64,000 nucleotides of DNA from Paenibacillus xylanivorans. Lineage in GTDB: Bacteria > Bacillota > Bacilli > Paenibacillales > Paenibacillaceae. The position numbers and the translations under genes are program-made. The notes beneath the pieces are model-generated. The model searched no databases. It had not been told where the DNA came from and saw only the letters and a program-made list of their open reading frames with translations. Shown piece after piece: positions 1 to 9,023 of the stretch; position 1 is the first letter of the stretch; every line of letters begins with the position of its first letter. Where the stretch lies: NCBI RefSeq assembly GCF_001280595.1, contig NZ_LITU01000070.1, forward strand, positions 41,867-105,866, given 5' to 3'.

Positions 1-410
1 AGATTGAAGCGGGGCATGCAGAGCTGTTGGAGGAGTATGTGAATTTTCTGCTAGAGCATCCAGAGGAATGTATAGCAGGTCTGAGAACGATTGTGGAGGC
101 AGCGGTTAGATATCGTTGGCAGATTGATCAAGTTTTACATATGTTTGCGAGTCAGGTTCAGGATGTCGGCAGAGAAATGGATTCTTTAAACAACGGAAAT
201 ATGTACCATTATTGTTATCACCGGGCTTTATACGAACAATGCATGGGAAGGCAAAAGAAAGCGGTGGAGTTCATTTTGCAGGCACTCAGGTTAGCGGATG
301 AGCTTGAGATGAATCGGTATTTCAAAAAATGCGCGGCACTATTTGAATCGTTGCGGGAAGATGCGACAGCGGAGCAGATTGGGCGGTATCGGGCGTTTTT
401 GGGGAGATAG
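1..410 (+). CDS. C-terminal part of a TPR-type peptide-receptor regulator (5' end outside window)
   Basis: The reading frame is open from the first bases of the window and ends at 410, so only the last ~136 codons are present. The visible part is all alpha-helical. Its tail, with the pattern KKAVEFILQALRLADE followed by a helix and a final FES/YRAFLGR helix, resembles the C-terminus of the complete receptor at 46929-48311 (IQFVLDSLQFSIEISS and FEQYREF). I infer another XRE/TPR regulator of the Rap/PlcR/AimR/Alo type, whose helical repeats normally bind a short peptide. The HTH that would prove it lies upstream of the window. No convincing peptide gene follows it. Confidence 0.6.
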   Translation, partial: IEAGHAELLEEYVNFLLEHPEECIAGLRTIVEAAVRYRWQIDQVLHMFASQVQDVGREMDSLNNGNMYHYCYHRALYEQCMGRQKKAVEFILQALRLADELEMNRYFKKCAALFESLREDATAEQIGRYRAFLGR

Positions 411-593
411 GGTAATGGGTTTATTTGCTGGTGATAAGTGCTTTGAAATGGGTAAATGCATATAGGACCATAGCACCGATGAGGGGTACAGCTTATGTTT
501 TAAAATGGTCAAATCAGGATGTTAGCCGGATGGTCTGTGTTACAAACTTCTGCTAACATAGGTTAATCATATTTTAAATGAGCGGAGAAACGT

Positions 594-1793
594 ATGAGTA
601 CAATCAAAGTTACCCCTGAACAACTACATCACGTATCGAATCAGGTGGATCAAGCCAGACAACAGTTGGAGAGTATACGTGGTGATCTGACGAGACAGAT
701 CATGTTCATTCAGATGATGTGGATGGGTGCGACGCAGGAGCGGTTTTACTATGAGTTTGAGCAATCACGCCCTATACTGGATAAAGCGCTGGAGAGTATG
801 GTGAATACATCCAAGGAATTGAAGGACATCGCTACGCGCTTCCAGGATGCAGATGCTCAGTTGGTAAGTCTGGGTGGTGCAATTGGAGCTGTCGGTGCCG
901 CAGCTATCATGACCAATTCAGCAGATGATACAAGCTCGGGTGATAAGGGATATCGGATGGCACAAATCAATATGTTTGGAAAGTGGGTGTGGATGCCTGT
1001 CAACGAGGAGGGTGTTGCGGATCAGTCTGCTCTTCAGGCGTATGAGAAGGATCATGGACATCTGGATGTTAATCGCATGCAAGGTGAGAAGGTTGAACCA
1101 CCTGGGGAGGATATATTCACACTACAGATCAAGGCATTTCAGAATGGAATACATCCCTATACAGGAGAAACTGTCTCTGATTCTTATGCTCGAACCATGG
1201 TTACCTCTCTAAAATTTGCCCAAGTATTTATGGCGATTCAGATGGTTCGTGGGAGTGTTCCGGGAGGCAAGGGTCCATTTCGCTTACCATCATCTAGTTC
1301 AGCTGTGGCGAAAATTAAGAAGAATATGGAGGCTGCTAAAGAGAAGACAGGTAAGGGCCAGGGCATAGGTTCTAATGGAAAGATAGAAGCTAATAAGAAA
1401 TTCTCTGATATGAATGTAGATGAACAATTAGCTATATCGAAACGATATGCTCAAAATGCTCCAATTGAGATTCCTGAAAGTGCGAATATGAAAGCTAAAT
1501 CAATGAATGATGGCTATGAACAGATAACCTATAAATGGAGTGACGAGACATATAAGTATGAAGTTAGATGGCACACTAGAACATCTGGTGCCCCTATTGA
1601 CCAAGGGAACACGTGGGTAATTCAAAGAACAATTCCGGGTAATGGGGGCAACAGGCCACAGTCTTTTTACAAGATTGGAGAAAGCGAGTGGGTTGAGGGA
1701 TATAAGTGGTATGATGCAATAGCTGCACGAAAAGCAGGTACTGCTACGCCGGAACAAGTCAGGATTTTAGATCAAGGACATTGGAAGGAGTAA
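594..1793 (+). CDS. WXG100/LXG-type polymorphic toxin
   Basis: 399 aa. Residues 1-100 form a helical hairpin of WXG100/ESAT-6 type with W43-M44-G45 at the turn, the usual signal for type VII secretion. A Gly/Ala-rich linker follows at ~95-110. The C-terminal ~125 residues are a separate domain rich in H, R, W and Y (VRWHTRTSG, TWVIQRTIPG, GYKWYDAIAARKAG, and a final ILDQGHWKE). This layout is that of a polymorphic toxin. The tail is reminiscent of small RNase-like (BECR/colicin-type) toxin domains, but I cannot assign a family. Only 4 bases separate it from the next gene, a likely immunity gene. A weak site GCGGAG precedes ATG 594. No type VII secretion apparatus gene is in the window. Confidence 0.72.
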   Translation: MSTIKVTPEQLHHVSNQVDQARQQLESIRGDLTRQIMFIQMMWMGATQERFYYEFEQSRPILDKALESMVNTSKELKDIATRFQDADAQLVSLGGAIGAVGAAAIMTNSADDTSSGDKGYRMAQINMFGKWVWMPVNEEGVADQSALQAYEKDHGHLDVNRMQGEKVEPPGEDIFTLQIKAFQNGIHPYTGETVSDSYARTMVTSLKFAQVFMAIQMVRGSVPGGKGPFRLPSSSSAVAKIKKNMEAAKEKTGKGQGIGSNGKIEANKKFSDMNVDEQLAISKRYAQNAPIEIPESANMKAKSMNDGYEQITYKWSDETYKYEVRWHTRTSGAPIDQGNTWVIQRTIPGNGGNRPQSFYKIGESEWVEGYKWYDAIAARKAGTATPEQVRILDQGHWKE

Positions 1794-1797
1794 TACG

Positions 1798-2202
1798 ATG
1801 AAAGAAGAACTAGTTAATGATTCCTTTTATATTGGATTTGAAGGGCAACCCGAGATATTAATTCTTTTTGATAACCTTACCGAAAAGAATATTCTAAAAA
1901 TGTGGAATGGATATTTTGAGACATTATTAGATCTTATGTGTCAGTACGAGCCTTCTAATGAAGGTATCTTACATGAGTATTATGCTCATGAAGGTTGGTA
2001 TGAAGAAAGTCCATGGGAAATACAGAACCTTGATGCAGCTATTCATTTATTTAAATCTTTTGATATGAGTAAATTAACTGGCGAGCAAATAGAGAATTCA
2101 GAGAATATCATCCCTGCTCTACCAGAAGTCGCACAACGGATATCAACGTTTCTAGAAGCAGCCAAATCGAATGGAAGTAATGTCTATATAGTTTACGATT
2201 GA
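1798..2202 (+). CDS. Putative immunity protein for the adjacent toxin
   Basis: 134 aa, acidic, soluble, with no signal peptide or membrane segment. It starts 4 bases after the toxin stop, and its ribosome site GGAAGGAG lies inside the end of the toxin gene, so the two are translated together. Small acidic proteins immediately downstream of polymorphic toxins are usually the cognate immunity proteins. I recognise no named immunity family here, so the role is inferred from position and size. GC content is lower than in the housekeeping genes nearby, as is common for toxin/immunity cassettes. Confidence 0.6.
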   Translation: MKEELVNDSFYIGFEGQPEILILFDNLTEKNILKMWNGYFETLLDLMCQYEPSNEGILHEYYAHEGWYEESPWEIQNLDAAIHLFKSFDMSKLTGEQIENSENIIPALPEVAQRISTFLEAAKSNGSNVYIVYD

Positions 2203-2241
2203 ATGGTAACCCTTATTGAATTAAATAGGGGGTGCATTGAT

Positions 2242-2583
2242 GTGAAATTGAGCAAGATTTTGCTAATATGTTTCACTCTATGTTTATTGAGCGCCTGTAC
2301 CATTTCTAATTCAGGTAGTCAAAGAATTCAAGGATCTGTAAAAGAGATTGACCAACATAATGATAGAATCCTTGTAGTAAGTGGTTTGATATCAGATGAT
2401 CTTGATGAAGATACAAATAAATTAATTAAATCAAACAAATATAGTGAAGTATATTGGGTTAGTGGTGTAAATATCTCCCAATTCGCAATTGGCGACGAGA
2501 TAGAAATTTTTTATGATAATCTGGAGACATCGTACCCTGGGATACTTACTGCTAAGAAAGTTAATAAGCTTGTAAATGAGTGA
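2242..2583 (+). CDS. Small lipoprotein downstream of the toxin-immunity pair
   Basis: 113 aa from GTG 2242, which follows AGGGGGTG at 2227-2234 with good spacing. The longer frame from 2203 has no ribosome site. The N-terminus KLSKILLICFTLCLLSAC is a lipoprotein signal peptide with lipobox LSAC, so the mature protein should be lipidated and held on the outer face of the membrane. The remaining ~90 residues (RIQGSVKEID, RILVVSGL, FAIGDEIEIFYD) look like a small beta-barrel seen in DUF3221-like Bacillus lipoproteins. It is probably cotranscribed with the toxin and immunity genes. Its function is unknown. Confidence 0.65.
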   Translation: MKLSKILLICFTLCLLSACTISNSGSQRIQGSVKEIDQHNDRILVVSGLISDDLDEDTNKLIKSNKYSEVYWVSGVNISQFAIGDEIEIFYDNLETSYPGILTAKKVNKLVNE

Positions 2584-2746
2584 GTGAACGAAATAAATAA
2601 TCGTATAGACCGATTTAATTTCACAAAAATATAAAGATCGTACGTCTATTCAAGTTTACATCCATATAAGGGCAACTTAGAAAAAGAATTTTTTAGTTGA
2701 TAAGCCCTTAAATTGTGGTCTCATAGTAGCACCATACTCACCTTTC

Positions 2747-2787
2747 AGAGACAATTCAGGCCACGCAACCAGAATTGTCTCTTTTTA
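2747..2787 (+). terminator. Intrinsic terminator after the toxin-immunity-lipoprotein genes
   Basis: The arms AGAGACAATTC (2747-2757) and GAATTGTCTCT (2772-2782) pair perfectly over 11 bp and are followed by TTTTT. The 448-bp stretch 2584-3031 holds this terminator and the mqo promoter region. No other gene was found in it. Confidence 0.85.
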
Positions 2788-3031
2788 TTGAACAAATTAA
2801 TCTTTCAGCCCTATAACCGGGTTATCTATCTGACATAAACTAGCGTATACTGATGGAATAGCAAATATCTTCAAATTGCATATTTAAATTGACCCATATT
2901 ATTGATACACTAGATCAAGGTTATATTCATTCAGAGAAGGGGCGGGCCTGTTCAAGAATGGGGCTTGCTGCAATGCCAAATCGATAACGCTTACATCCTT
3001 TTGGCAAATATAGGATATAAGGACGGTAGAC

Positions 3032-4537
3032 ATGAGCCAGGGACAAACGAGTACAGATGTTATCTTGATTGGTGCCGGAATTATGAGTGCAACTTTGGGA
3101 ACTTTGCTTAAACAATTGGCACCAGACTGGAATATTAAGGTTTTTGAGAAGCTCGCCAGTGCGGGGGAGGAAAGCTCCAACGAATGGAATAATGCCGGAA
3201 CCGGGCATTCTGCATTGTGCGAACTTAACTATACCGTTGAACGACCAGACGGATCCGTAGATATTAGCAAAGCCATTACGGTGAATGAGCATTTTCAAAT
3301 CTCAAGGCAATTTTGGTCCTATCTCGTCAAAAGCAATCTGATTCGTAATCCGCGGGACTTCATTATGCCGCTTCCTCATTTGAGTTATGTACATGGAGAG
3401 CAGAATGTCCTGTTTCTAAAAAGACGCTTTGAAGCGTTAGCAAAACATCCGTTATTCGTGGGTATGGAATTCTCGGATAATAAGAAAAAACTGGCGGAAT
3501 GGATTCCACTAATGATGAAAAACCGCACAGGCAATGAACCGATTGCAGCCACCAAAATTGACTCCGGTACGGATGTTAACTTTGGTGCTTTAACGCGTAT
3601 GCTAATGGAACACTTGAAGAAACAAAACGTGGATATCCACTACCAACATAGCGTGAAGAATATGAAACGCACAAGCAATGGATCTTGGGAATTATCCGTG
3701 AAAAATCTGAAGAGCGGAACCGTCGAACGGCACACCGCGCAATTCGTCTTTATCGGGGCGGGTGGCGGAAGCTTGCACTTGCTGCAAAAATCCGGCATTC
3801 CGGAAGGAAAACATATTGGTGGCTTCCCGGTGAGCGGCATCTTCATGGTGTGCAAAAATCCGAAAGTGGTGGAGCAGCACCATGCCAAAGTATATGGAAA
3901 AGCTTCGGTGGGTGCTCCGCCGATGTCTGTTCCGCATCTGGATACCCGATTTATCGAGAACCAGAAATCGCTGTTATTTGGACCATTTGCCGGATTCTCG
4001 CCAAAATTCTTAAAGACGGGCTCCAATGCCGACCTGATTACGTCGGTGAAGCTGCATAATCTGCTTACGATGCTCGCGGCAGGTGTCAAAGAAATTTCAC
4101 TAACGAAATATCTGATCCAACAGCTGATGTTATCCAAGGAACAACGCATGGCCGAATTGCGTGACTTTGTTCCGGGCGCCAAGAGCGAGGATTGGGACAT
4201 GGTGCTGGCAGGCCAGCGTGTGCAGGTGATTAAGGATACGGCTCAAGGCGGCAAAGGAACGCTTCAATTCGGCACGGAGGTAGTCACTGCGGCGGATGGC
4301 TCGATTGCCGCTTTGCTCGGTGCTTCACCGGGTGCTTCGACTGCTGTTCACGTGATGCTGGAGATCCTCCAGAAGTGCTTCCCACAGCATATGGATGCAT
4401 GGGAACCAAAGATCAAGGAAATGGTTCCTTCCTATGGCGAATCACTGGTTGACAATCTTAGTCTACTGAACCAGGTACATGCTTCAACCGCTCGGGTGCT
4501 TGGGCTGACGGCTGAGAAATCAGTCGTTCGGATGTAA
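3032..4537 (+). CDS. mqo: Malate:quinone oxidoreductase
   Basis: 501 aa, full length for the family. This FAD enzyme at the inner face of the membrane oxidises L-malate to oxaloacetate and passes electrons to the quinone pool, bypassing NAD-dependent malate dehydrogenase. The N-terminal dinucleotide-binding stretch [14 protein letters not shown] (~10-23) is followed by the family-typical segment [19 protein letters not shown]. The C-terminus has [20 protein letters not shown] and [10 protein letters not shown], both diagnostic of Mqo. Monocistronic: long gaps on both sides and its own terminator. Confidence 0.96.
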   Translation: MSQGQTSTDVILIGAGIMSATLGTLLKQLAPDWNIKVFEKLASAGEESSNEWNNAGTGHSALCELNYTVERPDGSVDISKAITVNEHFQISRQFWSYLVKSNLIRNPRDFIMPLPHLSYVHGEQNVLFLKRRFEALAKHPLFVGMEFSDNKKKLAEWIPLMMKNRTGNEPIAATKIDSGTDVNFGALTRMLMEHLKKQNVDIHYQHSVKNMKRTSNGSWELSVKNLKSGTVERHTAQFVFIGAGGGSLHLLQKSGIPEGKHIGGFPVSGIFMVCKNPKVVEQHHAKVYGKASVGAPPMSVPHLDTRFIENQKSLLFGPFAGFSPKFLKTGSNADLITSVKLHNLLTMLAAGVKEISLTKYLIQQLMLSKEQRMAELRDFVPGAKSEDWDMVLAGQRVQVIKDTAQGGKGTLQFGTEVVTAADGSIAALLGASPGASTAVHVMLEILQKCFPQHMDAWEPKIKEMVPSYGESLVDNLSLLNQVHASTARVLGLTAEKSVVRM

Positions 4538-4572
4538 CGAACTGTATGCAACCTGTTTACCATGCGTGTGAT

Positions 4573-4614
4573 AAAGAGCTAAGCCGGCTAAAAACCGTGC
4601 TTAGCTCTTTTTTT
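4573..4614 (+). terminator. Intrinsic terminator of mqo
   Basis: Perfect 12-bp stem: AAAGAGCTAAGC (4573-4584) pairs with GCTTAGCTCTTT (4599-4610), followed by a run of T. Confidence 0.92.
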
Positions 4615-4915
4615 ATGTACTATCAGTTGTATGCCGTTCTTCAGTACTACTCGACGCAAGTTAGAGAATCCCCCCTTAATTTAACCAGTCGTAATACTTT
4701 CGCCCTGTTGGGAGATCGTGGAATCTGAGATGATGGGTTCATCAAAGGTTCGGGTCACAAGCTTCGGACCTTTGGCCTTCAGGCTATGGCGATCCTTCCT
4801 TCTAACTTCATTGGCGAACTTAGGGTCGCCGCTTTCCTGAAGATCTCAATTCAGAGAGGAGGCGTCCAGGCTATCATATTCCTTCCTTCTACAGCAGACC
4901 ACCAATTGTAGGGAT
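4615..4915. other. Gene-free leader region with near-repeats and small hairpins
   Basis: No coding sequence is convincing here. Two 24-base near-repeats lie at 4780-4803 and 4867-4890; both begin CAGGCTAT and end CCTTCCTTCT. Small stems include AAGGTTCG/CGGACCTT near 4745-4773 and GGCGA/TCGCC near 4814-4832. The region may be a structured 5' leader of the following gene. Confidence 0.4.
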
Positions 4916-7039
4916 ATGGCTTTCCTGGACTCTTTTATCATGAACAATACAATCTATTTGCGCAGAGCGAACAAACTCATGATCGAGCAAGAACAAGGGG
5001 AGAATCAGCTGCCGAAGGTTTATTTGGCGACTGCCCTTAAAAATATAGAAACGCTTGGATACACATTCTCGGATGATTTGATGCAAGCCGTGCGAACATT
5101 ATCAAAGGAACAGTTTGGGGCATTGGTTGCTCAGGTTGTGGCTGATCTGAGAATCATGGTCGGCGCGCATGTGGACTACAAACCGATGTACCCTGGATTT
5201 CCAACGCAGGTGATGGAGGAAGATGAGGTGGAGCTTTACTTGAACGCCATCCTTCATTATCTGACCTTGGTATATCCGAATCATGAATCCGTCGAAAGAG
5301 TACCTTTGCTGGACAAAGTAAACCTGAAAGTCATTGGCCTCGGAAATAAGGCCGAATTTCAGACGCTCATCCGCCAACTGATTGAAGCGAAGGGCTCCAT
5401 CTCGGAGACAGACAAAGCAGATATCGATACGGTGCTGGAGCATGCGGAACCGGATGAAGTAGATGCGCTGTTGCCAGCCGAGATTCCTTTTAAGGAAAAT
5501 GTGGGGTTCGTAGTAGCTTCCTTATTAAAGTATGAAAAGGCCAATATCGACCGAATCGGGCCGTATTTCAGAACGGCAACGGATGTCCTTCGTCTCGCTG
5601 TGGCCTGGTCGGATGGCGATGTCAGTCTGGCTCTAGCTTCGCCTTTCCGTAAATTCAAGCGGCGTGAGAGACGCCTGTTGCTCGGGTTGCTGGAGCAATG
5701 CGGTTCAATTACGGAAGATATGCTCCGTTACAAGGATCGCTGGATTCGTCTGGGCGAAATTCTGCATCCATCTGAATATAAGCTTCGTTACCCACGATGC
5801 GAGGAAGCTTTTGATATCTTGCGTAATAACAAGTCGTTTACGACCTTTAACGGAAGTGTGGAGCTGTCCTTCCAATACCATAATGTGTGGAGTTTGATTG
5901 AGCTGTTGAAGCAGCGCCCTGGTGAATTTGCGAGAAGATTGGATCACCTGTTGCGTTCTACCACGGATAAGGAATATGTATTGCTGGCGTTCGGAGAAAT
6001 TCTGGAGCACGTATCGACCCCGGTATTGTTGCAGGTGAAGCAGCATTTTGCCCGGCGTAATGAGCCGCAGGATTTGCGTGTATTTTTCCCGAAAGGCAAT
6101 GTAGCGAAGGCTTACGCCATTCCGAATCAGCTTCCGAAGATAGACGATGGCACTTGTCTTGACGTTGTGCAGATGTGTGAACAGGCGCTGTTGAAGCGCT
6201 TTGCAGCCCTTCCTTCGCTTGGGAAGACGTATGTCGATCCACAGCTCCATGATTACCTGATTCCCTTTTCCCAAAGATCGGCGAGCAAGGCCCTTCATAC
6301 GATTGTTCGAGGAAGCCGAGTACCGATGGCAGAAGGAGACACAATTCGTTTCTTCAACTGGTGGAAGGAAGGCACAGTGAATGGTCAAGCAACGGGGCGC
6401 GTGGATATCGATCTATCTGCGGTGATGTACGATGAGAACTGGAACTATGTGGAGCATATTTCCTATACGAATCTGCGTTCATCCAACTACAAGGCCGTTC
6501 ACAGCGGGGATATCGTGACAGCGCCTCATGGAGCAAGTGAGTTTATTGACCTGCATATTCCGTCAATTGTTGCTTATGGCGGACGTTATGTGGTGGCGAG
6601 TCTGCTTTCCTTTACGAGTCATCCATATTGCGATTTGACGGAATGCTTTGTAGGCTGGATGATGCGGAAGAAGCCAGGTTCTGGCGAGATCTTCGAGCCG
6701 TCCACGGTGGCGAACAAGATTGATATCACGGCAGATACGCAGATCGCGATTCCCGTCATTATGGATTTGGTAGAGCGTACGGTCATTTGGACGGATCTGG
6801 CACTGACTAGACACCCGGAATATTACAATAATGTTGAGGGCAATCAAAAAGGGATGGTCCTCATGGGCAAAGCCCTGACCACGTTGCGTAAACCGGACCT
6901 CTACGACTTGTTCACGCTTCATGCCAAGGCCCGAGGTGAACGGGTGGACACGATGGATCAGGCCGATACGATTTATTCGGTGGAGCAAGGTATTACCCCA
7001 TTCGATATTGAGCAGATCATGGCGGAATATCTGGCTTGA
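4916..7039 (+). CDS. Large cytoplasmic protein with a TerD-like C-terminal domain
   Basis: 707 aa with no signal peptide or membrane span. The first ~450 residues are mostly helical and I do not recognise a domain there. The C-terminal ~200 residues (from ~479) contain GRVDIDLSAVMYDENW, SYTNLRSSNYKAVHSGDI and APHGASEFIDLHI. These match the pattern of TerD/TerZ-type calcium-binding stress domains (D-x-D-L-S, H-S-G-D, D-E/S-x-I-x-x-D/L-x-x-I). The family is linked to tellurite and general stress responses; a specific function is unknown. The first ATG (4916) sits too close to its AGGG; ATG 4940 (MNNTIYLRRANKL) is an alternative start. Confidence 0.65.
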   Translation: MAFLDSFIMNNTIYLRRANKLMIEQEQGENQLPKVYLATALKNIETLGYTFSDDLMQAVRTLSKEQFGALVAQVVADLRIMVGAHVDYKPMYPGFPTQVMEEDEVELYLNAILHYLTLVYPNHESVERVPLLDKVNLKVIGLGNKAEFQTLIRQLIEAKGSISETDKADIDTVLEHAEPDEVDALLPAEIPFKENVGFVVASLLKYEKANIDRIGPYFRTATDVLRLAVAWSDGDVSLALASPFRKFKRRERRLLLGLLEQCGSITEDMLRYKDRWIRLGEILHPSEYKLRYPRCEEAFDILRNNKSFTTFNGSVELSFQYHNVWSLIELLKQRPGEFARRLDHLLRSTTDKEYVLLAFGEILEHVSTPVLLQVKQHFARRNEPQDLRVFFPKGNVAKAYAIPNQLPKIDDGTCLDVVQMCEQALLKRFAALPSLGKTYVDPQLHDYLIPFSQRSASKALHTIVRGSRVPMAEGDTIRFFNWWKEGTVNGQATGRVDIDLSAVMYDENWNYVEHISYTNLRSSNYKAVHSGDIVTAPHGASEFIDLHIPSIVAYGGRYVVASLLSFTSHPYCDLTECFVGWMMRKKPGSGEIFEPSTVANKIDITADTQIAIPVIMDLVERTVIWTDLALTRHPEYYNNVEGNQKGMVLMGKALTTLRKPDLYDLFTLHAKARGERVDTMDQADTIYSVEQGITPFDIEQIMAEYLA

Positions 7040-7073
7040 GTGAAATAGAAATCTTTTTTTGAAGTGTTAAAGG

Positions 7074-7102
7074 AGAGCAGCACTTGAGCTGCTCTTTTTT
7101 TT
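7074..7102 (+). terminator. Intrinsic terminator of the TerD-like gene
   Basis: AGAGCAGC (7074-7081) pairs with GCTGCTCT (7088-7095), followed by eight T. Confidence 0.88.
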
Positions 7103-7161
7103 GCAATTTCAAAACATATTTTATTCGCAGAGATCAGGAAGCTGTTACCGGGTACAGAAAG

Positions 7162-7873
7162 CTAGTGTCCACATACAAATTTCTTTGGATTTTTCACTTT
7201 CAGCACTTTGACATTTCTCGTTAAAAGATATTTATCACCCACGATCCAAGTATGATCTTTGGAGTTTCTCCTGCGAATCGCAAGGAAATTGGATGGACTT
7301 CCTGCATAGATCGAATAGCCCTTTGCCAAGCTATCAGAACAAAACGTTACGCATTCTCCTCGGTTTTTATCACGAAAACCAACTTCGATGACCACATGCC
7401 GTTTGACGAGAAGAGTTGCGCCCTGGATCAGGGGAACATATTGATTCGCCTTGGTAGGGTAACGAAGCAGAAGGAGTTTTTTGCTGCTCAAATACATATA
7501 GTGGGCTCGTTTGCCTACAATATCTGCATTGGTTCTGACTAGGGTTTGTACGCTATCGGTTAAATAGCCCGGCGCATAATAATCATCGTCATCGAATTTG
7601 GCAATGAGGTCATATCTAGCCAGTGCGGCCCCGTGATTGAGGCAATGGCCGAGCGATAGATTTTCCGGTAACGTGTATATCCTTACGTTCTTATATGGTT
7701 TTGCAGCATTAATATACTGGCTTACCTCCAGCCTGTCATTGTTTAATATGACAATAAGTTCTTTAACTCTGACGGCTGTAGTTATAAAAAAGGTTGTCCA
7801 TGCATTGTCGCCGTTTAGTGCACACAATGATAGAGATGGCTTTTTGACTATGTGAACGGACCGGAGTGTCCAT
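7162..7873 (-). pseudogene. Frameshifted family-2 glycosyltransferase, second copy of a tandem pair
   Basis: The C-terminal 200 codons (KFDDDDYYAP, IVGKRAHYMYL, IRRRNSKDHTWI) closely match the intact neighbour. The N-terminus lies in another frame: ATG at 7873 reads MDTPVRSHSQKAISIIVCTK through NLFYNYSRQ and then hits a stop. Compared with the neighbour, 8 bases are missing near 7765-7772, between YSRQ and KELI. The remaining 712 bp plus 8 gives exactly 240 codons. The ATG overlaps the stop of the upstream gene (TAATG), so the pair was translationally coupled. The catalytic core is still readable from an internal start, but that product would lack the first beta strand of the GT-A fold and is probably inactive. 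Confidence 0.8.
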
Positions 7874-8610
7874 TAGGATAACCCCTTAGGTTTTTTCTGC
7901 ACAAATTTCTTGTAATGCTTACCCGTTCGAATTTTTTTGCTTTGCGAGATTAGCTCTTTATCACTGATGATCCATGTATGATCGGATGAGTTTTTCCTGC
8001 GTATAGCAACAAAATTATGTCTACCTGCTGAATATACCTTGTAGCCTTTTCGTTTGCTTCTAATGCAAAAGAGATCATCTTCACCGGCATTTCGATTCGG
8101 AAACTTGACATTCCGGAGTACATTCCGTTTAAAGACAAGCGTTGCACCAGGGAGCAGGGTTACGGGTCGATTTTCATCATGTGGAAAACGAAGAATTAGA
8201 TCCTTGGATCCACGTAAATACAGATAATGTGACCGCTTGCCAATGACATCGGCATTGGTTCTTTGAAAGGTCTGCACGCTTTCCGCCAAATAGTAGGGAG
8301 CGTAATAATCATCATCATCAAACTTGGCAATATAGTTGTATTTCGTTTTCTTGATAGCGTAATTTAGACAAGCACCGAGGGAGGTACGTTCCGGAAGACG
8401 ATAAACGTGTACGTTTGGAAGTTTTTTGGCTAAGCTTAGATAAGGAGTAAGGGGGATGTTATCGTTGTTAACAATAATGATAAGTTCTTTCTTGGAATGG
8501 TTCTGTCGGCTGTAGTTATTAAACAGGTTTCTTATATAGCTTTGGCGTTTCGTGCAGGCAATAATAGAAACTCCATGCTTTTTGATAGCGCTTTTTGGCT
8601 TGGCTCCCAT
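7873..8610 (-). CDS. Small family-2 (GT-A) glycosyltransferase
   Basis: 245 aa. It begins with the nucleotide-sugar-binding strand VSIIACTKR, has the metal-binding acidic cluster DDDD at 98-101 (KFDDDDYYAP), the acceptor-side segment LLPGATLVFKRNVL, and GEDDLF as the likely catalytic-base region. Sets of such ~240-aa transferases occur in Bacillus and Paenibacillus and are often suspected to modify spore or cell-surface glycans, but the substrate is unknown. ATG 8610 follows AAGGGGAGCG. The gene is the first of a tandem duplicate; the second copy is broken. Confidence 0.85.
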   Translation of the reverse strand: MGAKPKSAIKKHGVSIIACTKRQSYIRNLFNNYSRQNHSKKELIIIVNNDNIPLTPYLSLAKKLPNVHVYRLPERTSLGACLNYAIKKTKYNYIAKFDDDDYYAPYYLAESVQTFQRTNADVIGKRSHYLYLRGSKDLILRFPHDENRPVTLLPGATLVFKRNVLRNVKFPNRNAGEDDLFCIRSKRKGYKVYSAGRHNFVAIRRKNSSDHTWIISDKELISQSKKIRTGKHYKKFVQKKPKGLS

Positions 8611-9023
8611 TTCGATCGCTCCCCTTGTCCGTTATGATCAAAACTATCTCTCTTTAAAATATGTAAACGGCAAATAAGAGGAACGGCATATCTGCAAAAT
8701 GGAGAATACGCACAATAACTTGTCAAATTACCCGTCTGCTCCATTGTCTTGTGTGATTTACAATTGTGTAAATGGTGCGGTGAACTTGGCATTTGCCTAT
8801 AGCTGGATGCTGGTACTATAACGACGCATCTAAACGGGCATTGGAGAGTGCGGGAATGGTAACGAAGACCAGACTTCTGCATGTTGAAGTAAATCAAACG
8901 AAACCTTTTAAATGAACAAGTGGAATTTTTGCAAGAGAGGAGCTGCCTGCAGAATGGTGCAGGAAATGTCGGATGCGAAGGGGATGGCTTTGCTATCCTG
9001 GAAGTAACGGGGGAGGGAATGAC
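8611..9023. other. Divergent promoter region, no gene found
   Basis: 413 bp between the leftward glycosyltransferase and the rightward AraC-type gene. The only notable element is a near-palindrome around TTTACAATTGTGTAAA (about 8757-8772). Reading frames here are short and lack ribosome sites. Confidence 0.4.

Noticed and set aside
361..465. 34-codon frame overlapping the end of the first receptor fragment, tested as its peptide gene
   Set aside because: It begins MRQRSRLGGIGRFWG and has no hydrophobic export signal or clear ribosome site, unlike the peptide gene at 48274.
5705..6388. 227-codon frame opposite the TerD-like gene
   Set aside because: Antisense shadow of a real gene with no supporting signals.
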